Translations under genes and position numbers: made by a program
Origin: Prasinococcaceae sp. CCMP 1430
Lineage: Eukaryota; Prasinodermophyta; Palmophyllophyceae; Prasinococcales; Prasinococcaceae
Length of the DNA stretch: 46,824 nucleotides
NCBI GenBank assembly: GCA_013416795.1
Contig: RQSC01000032.1
Coordinates: 278,897-325,720 of the forward strand
Reading direction: 5' to 3'
Shown: one piece after another, positions 19,401 through 31,406 of the stretch
Layout: each line of letters begins with the position of its first letter
Numbering within the stretch: the first letter of the stretch is position 1
The notes under the pieces: model-generated
Databases searched by the model: none
What the model was told of the DNA's origin: nothing
Seen by the model: only the letters and a program-made list of their open reading frames with translations

Positions 19401-22400
19401 CGCGGCGGGTGGGCGACGCGCCAGCGGGCGCCGGCGCACCCGTCGACGCCCACGCGCTCGCCGCGCTCGAGGCGGGCCGCAAGGCCGCGATGGAGTACAA
19501 GGCGGAGGGCAACGAGCGCTTCGCGGCGCGCGAGTACCAGGCGGCCGCGGAGGCCTTCACACGAGCGCTCGGCGCGTACGCGCGCGCTCGGGCCAGTGCG
19601 GGGAGCGCGCGCGGCGACGGCAACTTCCGCGCGCCGCTCTTCTCCAACCGCTCGGCGGCGCGGCTCGCGCTCGGCGACGCCGCCGGCGCGCTCGCCGACG
19701 GTGACGACGCCGTGCGCTGCAGGCCCACGTGGTGGAAGGCCCACTCGAGGCGAGGCGCGGCGCTCGTGGCACTCGGTGCGTTCGACCGCGCCGCGCAGGC
19801 GTACGAGGACGCCGCGGGCGCGGCCGAGGACCCAGAGTGCGCGGACAAGCAGCGGGCGGAGGCCGACGCTGCACGGGGCAGGGCGAAGGCGGCACTGGCG
19901 ACCGGCAAGATCACGTTCCAGAGGCGGACCGACGCGCGCGGGGGCGGCGCGGCGATCTCCGCGCTGGTGGGCGCGCTCGGCGAGGCGCTCACCGACGAGG
20001 CGGACGAGCCGCGCCACGAGGCCACACTCGTGCTCGCGGCGGCGGTCGAGGCGGCCGCCGAGGCTGGCACGCTGGACGCGCAGACCGCCGCCGAGCTCGC
20101 GGGCTTCGCAGTGAACCGACTGGAGGACATTGGCACGCTCAGGGGCGGACTCCGGCTCGCCGGGGCGCTGCTCGGCGAGAGGACCGATGCCGGGGCCGCT
20201 GCTGATGCCGCGCCCCCCGGCGGCGCCGGCGGCGGCAATGACGACACGCAGAGCCCCATCCCCGTCGAGGCGGCCGCGACGCTCGGCGTGGCGCTCGTCG
20301 ACGTGCGCGTGCAGGCGCTCGCGCAGATGGACCGTGCAGCTGCGCTGCGCGCCCTGCGTCGCTTCTTCGCGTCGCACGCGGATGCGGCAGAGGGCCTCGG
20401 GGAGCATCTCGCGCAGGGTGTGGTCTCGGCCATCGACGGCGAGCGCGATCCGCGCAATCTGCTCACGGCATTTGAGCTGCTCGTGCTCGTCACGCGCGCG
20501 CTCGACGAGGATTCCGTGAGGGCCAACGCCGAGGAGCTATTTGACACCGTCGCACGCTACTTCCCCATCAAGTTCACGCCGCCACCCGACGCTGCCAGCC
20601 GGGCAGATGCCATCACGCGCGCGCAGCTCGTTGAAAGCCTTCGCAGCGCGATGCTGTCGCATGTCGCTTTCGCAGAGTTCGCCATGCGCCTGCTGCTCGA
20701 CAAGCTGGGCTCGCTTCTTCATACGGCCAAGATGGACTCGCTCGACGTGCTCACGCGTGCGCCGGTCGCCTTTGGCGCTGGGGCGACGCCCTTCACCGAG
20801 AGCGTGTGGGCGGCGCTGCGCCGCGCCGCACTCCCGCGAGCAGCTCAGGGGCTCTCCGAGACGCAGGCCGCCGGCCAGGACGACGCCGAGGATGCAGACC
20901 CAGCTGCGCGCGACGCAGCGCGCGAGCTGCGAGAGGAGGCGTGCGCGTGCATCAGCGCGTGGGTGGGGGCGCCGGGGAAGACTGGCGTGGATTTTAGGCA
21001 GCTCGTTCTGGGCGACGGCGGCGTTGGTGGGGTCGCCGAGGCCGTGGCCAACGCCAAAGCTAGCCCCAACGCCTCCCCGGCCGCACAGAGGGACTCGGAC
21101 GCCATGGACGAGGCAGAGGACGGTACCGAGGCCTCTACCAGTGCAGCGATTCTGCCCATGCCGTCGGCAGCGGCGGTGGCAGCAGCGGCGGCCGCGCTGC
21201 GCGCGTCAGTGGAAGGCAGCACGGTCGCCGCGCGCGAGGTGCTCGAGCGCTACGGCGCGCCGCTTGCCGCTCGGCGCAACTGCGCGGCATCGCTCGCGTT
21301 GCTCGTCGCCATCGTACAGGGCGTGCGCAAGGCTTCTGAGGATTCTGCCGCTTCCAGCACCGATTCAGTGGCTGACGCGAGCATGCTGCTCGGTGATGCT
21401 GGCAGCGCCATTTTGCAGCGCTTCTGCGCCGACGCGGGTGCGGATCTCGTGTCGGGCGCATCGGCCGCGGCTGCAGTTGCCGGTGGTGCCGCGGGCCTTG
21501 AGGCGCTCTGCTGCGCACCATGTGCTGCCGCGACGGACCGTGCAAAGCGTGCTGCCGCTGCTATCGAGGCGCTCAGCGCGGTCGCATGCACATCACTCGA
21601 TGCCACAACCGACGCTGATGCGGCTATCAATGGTGCGGCCGATGCCGCGCAGCAGGGCGCTGTGGGTGCTATGCGCAACATTGCGTTGGCGAGCACGGAG
21701 GGCGCTTCTGCGCTCGCGCGTGGTATCACCGACACCATAGCGCCAGCAGCGACCAACTTGTCTGCGAGCGCGGCTGGCAGAAACGCCGCACTCGATGCGC
21801 TGTGCGAGCTCGTAGGAGCGCAGGTGGGGGGTGAACCCGGAAGCGGGTGCGGTGGCGGCGCTGCGATGCATGCGTCAGTGTGGAAAGCCGCCGCCATGCC
21901 GCTCGCGCGGACTGCAGCAGGGATGTCCATCGGCGAACTGGATGGCACTGAACGCGAGTGCAGGCAAGGAGCACTGAAAGGCCTGTGCGTGTTGCTTGAG
22001 GGCGTGCCCGCAGCTTCGCTTTGGGCCGGCTGCGACGGTGGGGCCGATGATGCGCTTGCGGCCATTGCGGCTCAATTAATGGACGGTGCTGGCGCAGGAG
22101 GCGACGGATTGGATGCTGGTATCGTCAACCTCCTCGCGCGAGCTGTGCTTGGAGCTGTAGCACAGCTCTCTGAAGCTGCGCAGTTGCGGCTGCTCCCTGC
22201 TGTATGTGGGCCGCTTTTGACCGCCGCCACACAGAACACTTGGCAGGGCGTCCAGGGCGCCTTCGTTGTGGCTGCTGCTGCCGCATGCGCGCTTCGCTCG
22301 CAACCGACGCACGTCCTGCTGGAGAGCGTCGGAATAGGCGATGGCGACGCGCGTGGCATGGACGCCACGCTTGCTATACTGCGCTCCACGCTTGAGGACG

Positions 22401-23496
22401 GCGCAGCAAGTGAGGCTGTTGCTGAGGCGAGCGCGAGACTCGTTGCGAGCATCGTCAATAAGCTGCCCGTCGAAGGGGCCGGCCAAGCCGAGGCGCTCGA
22501 TCGCTTCGCCGAGCGGGTGCTTGACTGCGTTGCCACTGGGTGTGCGCCCGGCGGCTCCAGGTGCGTGCGCCGTCGATTCAGCGGTGTACAGTGCCATGCG
22601 TCGCGCTGAAAGTGTGCGTCCATGTGTGCATCCATGCGTCGATTTTGACACAGACTGATTGTGCGCGCGTGCGCAGTCGGCCCCGAGCTATGACGGCACT
22701 GGGTTGGATTGCCAAGGCCCTGGTCATGCGTAACCATGCGCAGGCACAGCGCGCTCGCGAGCTGCTTCTTGGCGTCGCACTCGCGCCGGCCAGTGCTGCC
22801 GACGACACACCAAGTCGTGACGCGAAGGCCTCGGCCTGCGCCGCGCTTGGACTTGTGCTCTCCGACCGGCGAGGTGCGCTGCATGCCAAGCTACACGCTC
22901 GTTCTGCCTTCCTTTACAAGCAGAAGTTTCTCAACGCGGCTGTGGGACCGCTGTGCGAGGCGAGCACTGCGAAAGATCGCTATACGGACTTCTCCAGGGA
23001 ATCTCGCCTGTGGGCGATGCGTGCGCTCTGCCACCTATTGTGTGGCGGCGCACCTGCTGCGGCGGTCATGCAGCACGCCGCCGCGGCCTTGCCGCTGGTC
23101 CTCGAATGCGTGCCCTCCCTCGTTGAGGCCTCATCGGAGGGGAATGATGCAGCTGCGACGAAGCTTGTGGGCATGGTGATGTCGCTGGCGCGGCTGCACG
23201 TCGAGGCCTCAGGCGCGGGTGAGGCTGCCCCAATCGGTCGCGTCGTTGTGTCGCAGGCCGCCAAGCTCTGCGGGGCGGCGCTGGCAGCTCTGAAGTGTGA
23301 GCAAAGCAGCCGCGCGCGAGTCGGCGCATTGAGCGTGCTGCGCGCGCTCGTGGAGTGCGACGGTGTTCCATGGAGCACACTCTTCCCGCTGCGGCCGCGT
23401 GTGTGCACAGCTCTTGGCGTGGCGCTCGATGACGACAGGCGATCCGTGCGTCAGGCTGCGGTGGCTGCCAAGGACAGCTGGGAGGCCAATCGATGA
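19401..23496 (+). CDS. MMS19: TPR-MMS19 fusion, cytosolic Fe-S targeting factor, 5' end in gap
   Basis: MMS19 is the HEAT-repeat adaptor of the CIA targeting complex, delivering Fe-S clusters to DNA polymerases, XPD-type helicases and others. Here the frame first encodes a TPR domain (about residues 20-165 counting from 19409). MMS19 proper follows with no stop: ERDPRNLLTAFELLVLVTRAL, LFDTVARYFPIKFTPPP and LLLDKLGS. The long Ala-rich HEAT middle ends at 22560 and joins across a 116-nt intron (GTGCGT...GCAG) to 22677-23496, which carries LGWIAKALVMRNH and AFLYKQKFLNAAVGPL. The product is about 1320 residues, against about 1030 in human. No ATG precedes the TPR in the visible part. TGTAA follows the stop within 25 bp. 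Confidence 0.88.
19470..19905 (+). other. TPR domain with a carboxylate-clamp signature inside the MMS19 frame
   Basis: Residues (counted from 19409) K31 and N35 in YKAEGNERF, N80 in LFSNRSAA, and K110 and R114 in WWKAHSRRG occupy the five clamp positions used by HOP-type TPRs to bind the EEVD tails of Hsp70/Hsp90. N80 to K110 is 30 residues and K110 to R114 is 4, as in the family. A roughly 14-residue insertion enlarges TPR1. Confidence 0.7.
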
Positions 23497-23533
23497 TGCC
23501 ACGTGAATTACTGTATGTAACAATTGATCCGCA

Positions 23534-25717
23534 TCAGCGTGCAGGGATTGGGTTCAGGAAGACGCTCTGAAGCAACGGAGCCACGCGCAGCGCCTTCAGA
23601 TCGATGAAAATGTCCTTGACGTCATCGACGCTGCATGCGGCTAGCACGGCCTCCCGCCGGAATCGGATGACCGCCGCCGCAAACATCGCGAGCGGCAGCA
23701 GGCTGTCGAATCCGATGATGCGATCCCACAGCTGCAGGGTCTCCGCTGCATCCAGGTGCGTGGCGAAAGCGCTCACGAGCCATGGCATGGCGATGTGGAG
23801 CGGTGGAAGTCCCAGCATGAGCAGCTTGTAGAAGACCTCGCTATCCAGCTCCTGCAGCAAATCCTCAAATGTCTTGCACAGTGCAGGGAGACACAGTGGC
23901 GGGCACACGCTCTCGCGGCCGTCACCTTGGCGTTCGCTCGCAATTTCGCCGTGTTCGTTGCTGCCGCCAAGGCCGGCCCCATTGCTGCTGCTGCTGCTAC
24001 CGCTGTACCTCTTGCCAATGCGGCTGCTCATGCCACTATCACTGCCATTGTTTCCATCGGTGACGCTGTGCGCAACGGCCTCGGGCGCCTCCATTTCAAA
24101 CGCCAACGTGTGCAGACGACAGAAGTGGCGCTCATACAGCGCACGGAAGGCAATGTACAAGTCGTGCCGGTTTGCATACAAATAGCAGAGAGGCGCAGCG
24201 TAGCAAGCCAAGCCGATGAAAGGCACCACCCCACATGGTGGATACAGCCCTCGACTGGTCCCGTCGCGCGCCATCGCCTGCAGCCGCGGGTGCGCCAAGA
24301 CGGACGCACCGACCATGCCGGGCGCGGCGCATGCCACGCTTGCGTCGCGCATGAATGCCAGCAGCACCACGCGCAGTTGCTCCCTGTGACGCAGTTTGCA
24401 GGGAGAGCGAGAAGGGAAGGGCCGCACGTGTCAGTTGCATGGCACAAGCGGTCGGCCAGGGCGTGCGCTTGCTGGACAAATGCGCGGAGGCACGCACTCG
24501 AATACGAAAAATGTCGAATTGTCTGTGACTGCGGCGATGTCCGCTCGCACGAGCGCGTCGAGCATCATGTCCTGCCGCTCGCAGCTCTCGCAGAGGCCCT
24601 CGAAGTACGCGGCACTGTTGCGATCGCTGCGAGCCCCCAAAATGCCGAGGGCAGCTGCCCATACTCGTGGACGAGCGCTCTGTGGCACGCCGCGCCGCGC
24701 GAAGACGAGGGACGCCGCAGCTGATCCCCCCGCAGCAACTGCTGCCGCTTCCGCTGAACGCCGCTCCGCAAACCACGAGCTCTCCCCGGGACTGTCGTCG
24801 ATGCCGCCTTGCGCCATGCTCGGCGCGAGCTCTGGCATGCATTCGGCGAGCACCGCGTGCGACGGCACGCGCAGCGCGAGCCGTACGGTTCCCCACTGCG
24901 GAGGGGGAGGCGTAGCATGTGGCCGCGACGCGCCCCTGCTTCGGCTCGGGGCGCCCTTTCCAGCAAAGCCACTGCCCCCATTTGCGGGAGCGCGCCCGCT
25001 CTCCGGCGGCTCGAGTGCTTCCAGCGCGTCCAAAAGTTCAACCCACGAGTATGCGCACGCCGGAATGAGTGGCTGCGGCACTGCGTCCTGGCCCGCCTCC
25101 CCGCCCTCGCGAACCGCGAGTCGCTCCGACGGTGCCGTGGGCATAGACAGCGGTGCAAGATGAGGCGGGGGTGATGACAGCGAGGACGGCGAGGAATCGC
25201 CCGGATTGCCATTGCTCTGCGGAACATCGCTGCCTCGCCCCATCTTCCCGCTGAGCGGCACCGCATGCTCGTTCGCCAATCTGTTGATGCGCTCGGCCAC
25301 CATGCGGTGCCACGCCGACCGACACGCGGCGACGGCGGCGTGCGCCGGGACAGCGGCATCCTCGTGCGACTCGGCGACGCACTCGCCGCCGCCCTTGCGG
25401 TCGGTGCCCCCCCGCCCATTCTGCAGCTGGCGCACACTCGGCTGCGGAGCTTGTTTCTGCTGCCGCACGTCCCCTCCACACTGCTCCTCCGCACGCGCGC
25501 GCGCGGCCCGCACGGCGTGGAGCGAGTACGCCTCGCTCCTCAGCCGCGAGGCGAGCCCCATGCTGTCCATGAGCGCGGGCACGTCGCGAGCCAGCTCGGA
25601 CGCCGCGTAACGCGGCTTGACGAGCTCGTCCTTGAGCGCGCGCCGCACGCGCCAGAGCTCGAGCGAGCGCGCCTCGAGCGCCGCGAGCGCCGAGCGCGCC
25701 GCCGCCGCGTCCCCCAT
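23534..25717 (-). CDS. TBC1D19: TBC1D19-like TBC domain protein (probable catalytically inactive Rab GAP)
   Basis: Two exons, 24498-25717 and 23534-24383, are joined across a 114-nt intron (GTGCGT...CACAG) so that FFVFE reads into EQLRVVLLAFMRDASV. The order matches human TBC1D19: N-terminal MDSMGLASRLRSEAYS, AWHRMVAERINRLANEHAVPL, MAQGGIDDS, VPQSARPRVWAAALG, the TBC core GVVPFIGLACYAAPLCYLYA, ALYERHFCRLHTL, FYKLLMLGLPPLHIAMPWLVSAF, LWDRIIGFDSLLPLAMFAAAV and LKALRVAPLLQ. The usual TBC Arg finger (IxxDxxR) reads ADIAAV and the Gln finger (YxQ) reads PFIGL, so both catalytic residues are missing, as in the human protein. Gly/Ser-rich inserts are lineage-specific. Only 37 bp separate its stop from that of MMS19. 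Confidence 0.9.
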
Positions 25718-26034
25718 GCCGCGGGATGGAGAGGAAACGGGGGGGGGGGGGGAGAAGGAAAATCACGCCCCGGCCGATCGCCTCACCCCCCTGGCGGCCC
25801 GGAGCCTGTGCGCCTGCCCCACCCGCCCCCACCTGCCCGCGCGGGGGGGCGCACTCTGCCGCAGCACCCGCCACGTCAACGACCATCGCATACCTTGGGG
25901 TTGGGGGTGGTTTTGCTGCAGGCATGCGGCTAAATAGGGTACGGTTGGTAAAAAGGGTTTAAACGTCAGGAGTAGGCAGCGCGCTCGAAACGGAAGGGGG
26001 GAAGGGGGGGCGCCGATGGGGCCGAGCGCGCGCA

Positions 26035-26067
<33 letters not shown>

Positions 26068-26215
26068 GGGGGGGGAGGGGGTCAGTCAGACAGGGCGCGT
26101 GGCAGCGCTGCCCGCGCGGCGCAGGCGTGAGTGTCCGGGCGAGGGAGGTGAGTGGGGGGAGGGGTGCGCCTGCGCCCCTGCCCCGTCCTCTCGCGCGCTC
26201 GCGCGCTCGCGCTAT
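25718..26215. promoter_or_regulatory. Bidirectional promoter region with poly-G tracts, TBC1D19 / ECD
   Basis: A 498-bp head-to-head spacer. It contains a G run at about 25740-25752 next to the TBC1D19 start, a telo-box-like AGGGTTTAAAC (25954-25964) preceded by TAGGGTACGG, and a very long G tract (about 26034-26080). GCTATATGAG overlaps the ECD start. No gene was recognised. Confidence 0.5.
26034..26080. repeat. Long poly-G tract in promoter spacer
   Basis: A nearly pure run of about 45 G, interrupted by a few A towards its end (GAGGGGGGGGAGGGGG). Length is likely uncertain because of assembly slippage. It can form G-quadruplexes on the plus strand. Confidence 0.85.
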
Positions 26216-28576
<2,361 letters not shown>

Positions 28577-28601
28577 GCGCATGCGAGGCCCTCGCGGTCG
28601 T

Positions 28602-28925
28602 TCACGCTGCCTTGCATTTGCGCTTTGACTTCGACCACGTACACTCAGGGTGGTTCTTGCATTCGTGTTTGCCTGCCTCAGCACCGACGCGGGCACAGAA
28701 ATCCTTGCGGGCCTTCCTAGCCTTCTTCTTGCACTTCCTCTTGGCTTTCTTCTTCATGCTTGTATCGCATGGCGCGGAGTCGGCGTGGATGGTGCTGTCA
28801 ATGACGCAGCGTCCACTGGTACGGGTGCAGCCCTTCGCAGCCTTGCACTTCTTTTTGCCCAGCCCGCGGCACGAAGGGAGCGGCTCGACGCCGGCCTCGG
28901 CCTCGGCTTGCGCCTCGGCCTGCCC
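28602..28925 (-). CDS. Cys/Lys-rich open segment, possible last exon or read-through tail
   Basis: A 107-codon open segment on the minus strand, ending in TGA. It has no ATG at its start but lies in the same frame as the UnbV gene upstream, separated by one TGA (28932-28934) and the sequence gaacag. The product has a Glu/Ala-rich leader (QAEAQAEAEAG) followed by about ten Cys spaced among Lys clusters (KKKCKAAKGC, RKCKKKARKARKDFC, HECKNHPECTWSKSKRKCK). It could be a 3' exon (gaacag as acceptor), a tail reached by stop readthrough, or a relic. No similar domain is identified with confidence. Confidence 0.4.
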   Translation of the reverse strand, partial: GQAEAQAEAEAGVEPLPSCRGLGKKKCKAAKGCTRTSGRCVIDSTIHADSAPCDTSMKKKAKRKCKKKARKARKDFCARVGAEAGKHECKNHPECTWSKSKRKCKAA

Positions 28926-28931
28926 CTGTTC

Positions 28932-30943
28932 TCAGCGCGAGCGCGGTGTGTTAGCGCGGTTCCTGACATCGTGGCCACTATGCCGACCGACCAGCACCAC
29001 CACCCCTGCCGCTGCCAGCGCTGCTGGTGCCCAAGTAGCCAGGGCGCGTTGCCCTCCGCTGTACGACGCGCTGCTCACCTCGCCGGCGCTGGTTGGCCTA
29101 TCTAATGCTTCCTCGCCGCCGTCGACCGCATGAGGCAGCCCGCTGGACCCGGGGAAAGGCACCTGCACGGTGGTATCTATGCTCTCGACCCCCATGGCGA
29201 TCGTCTCCCCTCCTGGCCACGTCACTGAGACGCGAAGGTCGTCCGCCGTAATGCCTGAGTTACCGAGGCCAAAATGCGCCACAGGCTCCATCGACAGAGA
29301 TACCCAGAACCCGCGTCGATGGCATAGGTCGTCGTGGCGCCGCCTTCGACCGCAAGGGACACGGTGGCGCCGCGTGCAGGGGCTCCAGCAGCCGTGAGCG
29401 GCACAATGCGCAGCCAGTGGCGGTCCGGGGCGGCCGCCTTGTACATCGTCAGCGGCTGCGCACCGCTTTCGCCGTGAGAGATGAGTAGCTCCAGCACTCC
29501 GTCCTCGTCAAAGTCTCCAACCGCTGCGCCCGTGCCGAGGCCATCCGCTTCAGCGGCATCACCAATGTTGAGACGCATCCACTCGCCGCTGTCTGAGCGG
29601 GAGAAGAGTCTGTTGTCACCAGGAATGTTGTTGAAGAAGATCTCTGCTCGACCGTCGTTGTCGAAGTCAGCGGCGATCACTGTCCTAACTCGGGAAGGCG
29701 ACGCCATGTCGGCGGTCGCGACGTCCTCGAACGTGCCGTCATCGTTCTGCAGCCACAAGCGATGCTCAGCTTGCCAGTTGCCTGCGGCCACGTCAAGTAG
29801 GCCGTCATCATTCGCGTCGAACACGGCAACGCCGCGGCCGTTGTGCCTGGGGTCGAGGATACCAGCTACCTCCGCGACGTCCGAGAAGGTGCCATCGCCA
29901 TTCGACTTGAACAAGAAGTTTGACGCGTCGCGGCCAGCGCTCATCTCATTGTTGGCGAAGATGTCCATGCCAGGTGTGCCAGCGACCAAGCGCGCCGACG
30001 CGAGCGCACGCCCCCCGGTCGTGCGCGCCACGCCCGCTTCGCTCGCGACGTCGCGAACCGTCAGGTCGCCGGCCGACGAGCGCTCACCCTGGTACAGACG
30101 CATCGGCCCACCGTAATTGGCGACCATCACCTCGTACTCACCCTTTCCAAAGCGGTCGACGCACGCGCACGAGCGGCCCGCGACAAAATTGGCCGAGTCC
30201 TGGTTCACCGGTAGCTCGAAAACGTCGCGCCAACCGTCGGCCGCCGAGGCCGCGCGCGCGAACAGGCGGTCCGAGGTGACTGTCTTGCCACTGTATGCGT
30301 CTGTGTTGAGCACGTACAGCTCCTCGCGGCCATCTCCGTCTACGTCGCACGCTGCAACGCCGATGGCCTTGCGTGAAGCGTCGGCCACGGTCGAGCCACC
30401 GTCCACGGGGTCGCCACTCGCGAGCAGGTCAACGTACGTGCCGCTCCCGGCGTCGTACTTGACCACCTTGTTGGGCGCTTGGAAGCCCGCGACCACCGCC
30501 TCGAAGGCGCCGTCGCCATCCCAATCTGTGACGGCCACTCCGTAGTTGTACTGAGCGGGGTTGTCGTGCGGCATGAAGTCCGCGACAGCAGTGAAGAAGG
30601 GTTCGCCCGCACCGAGGTTGACGGGGGCCTCGCACGACATGCCCGCCACGACCATGCCGCCCGTGCACGCGTCCCAGCTCATACCGCACCTGCTCGTGCT
30701 TTTGCACCAGCCGCAGGGAGAGCCGCGCATGTCGGTTGAACACGCCTCGCAGGTGCCGAGCGCATAGCAGTGACCCGCCGCCGCGGGGGCGGGCGCATAG
30801 AGCAGCAATGCTGCTGCCGCGGCTGCAGTAGTTGCCACCGCCGCGCACGCCGCGGCGCCCGCGCCGCCAACGCAGCGAGCGCGCACAGCCACGCGCGCAG
30901 CCGCCGGCACGCGGCAATGGCCACGGCGCGCGGCTGCCCGCAT
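28932..30943 (-). CDS. PSI / FG-GAP (VCBS) / ASPIC-UnbV membrane protein, CRTAC1-like, with frameshift
   Basis: From the ATG at 30943: an Ala-rich hydrophobic signal (ALLLYAPAPAAAG), a PSI-like Cys domain (CYALGTCEACSTDMRGSPCGWC), a series of FG-GAP/VCBS repeats with Ca-binding loops (VTDWDGDGAFE, CDVDGDGREE, FDANDDGLLD, ADFDNDGRAE, GDFDEDGVLE), and an ASPIC/UnbV domain (YAIDAGSGYLC, HFGLGNSG, VTWPGGETI). A Gly/Ser linker and a single transmembrane helix (WAPAALAAAGVVVLVG) follow. Within the UnbV motif, near 29292, the frame shifts by one base between GSGYLC and MEP. The family expects CQMEP, so one base appears missing. This is either a sequencing error or a true lesion. The product resembles animal CRTAC1 and bacterial UnbV proteins and is probably extracellular. 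Confidence 0.82.
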
Positions 30944-31406
30944 CGCCGCCGCTCCCACCGCTCGCCGCCGCCCTGCCCACCGCGCCACTGTGGCGCCCCG
31001 CAGCCATCGTACCCCCACCCCCCACTCGCACCCCAGCTGACGACGCCACGTCAGTCTTAAAGAGCACAACTCGCGCCACGTCGACGAAAACGGATAAGTT
31101 TCTGTGTTCTGTTTCTCAATTGCACCCTTTTGGTATATTCTGATGATCATTTGCGTTGTTTTTGTCCGGAAACTTTTCGCGAAATTACATTCCGAAAATG
31201 AGATCCTCGAGGAAAGCGCGTGGCGTGCGTGCGTGCTCCCGCGGTGCGCCACACACACGCTGCGCGCAGGCGTCAGTAGGGCGGGAGGTGCCGGGCGGTG
31301 TCGGGATCGACTGCGTGCCTGCGCATGGTCCTGCGGCGCGCTGCGGTGACGGTCGGCTCTCGCGCGGCGGCAGGGGCGGCGGCGGCGGCGGCGCGGCGCG
31401 GCAGCG
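30944..31406. promoter_or_regulatory. Bidirectional promoter region, UnbV protein / CRY-DASH
   Basis: A 463-bp head-to-head spacer with a marked AT-rich island (31055-31210) in otherwise GC-rich sequence. It contains TTTTCGCGAAA (31174-31184), a palindromic E2F/DP-like site, and TGATGATCAT. No telo-box is present. Short frames in it have no family support. Confidence 0.45.
31174..31184. promoter_or_regulatory. E2F-like palindrome TTTTCGCGAAA
   Basis: TTTCGCGAAA is close to the E2F/DP consensus (TTTSGCGC) and is palindromic. It lies about 230 bp upstream of the CRY-DASH ATG. The role is inferred only from motif similarity. Confidence 0.35.

Noticed and set aside
18982-20547. Frames crossing the N gap on both strands
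   Set aside because: They are open only because N codons cannot be stops. The two sides belong to different divergent genes.
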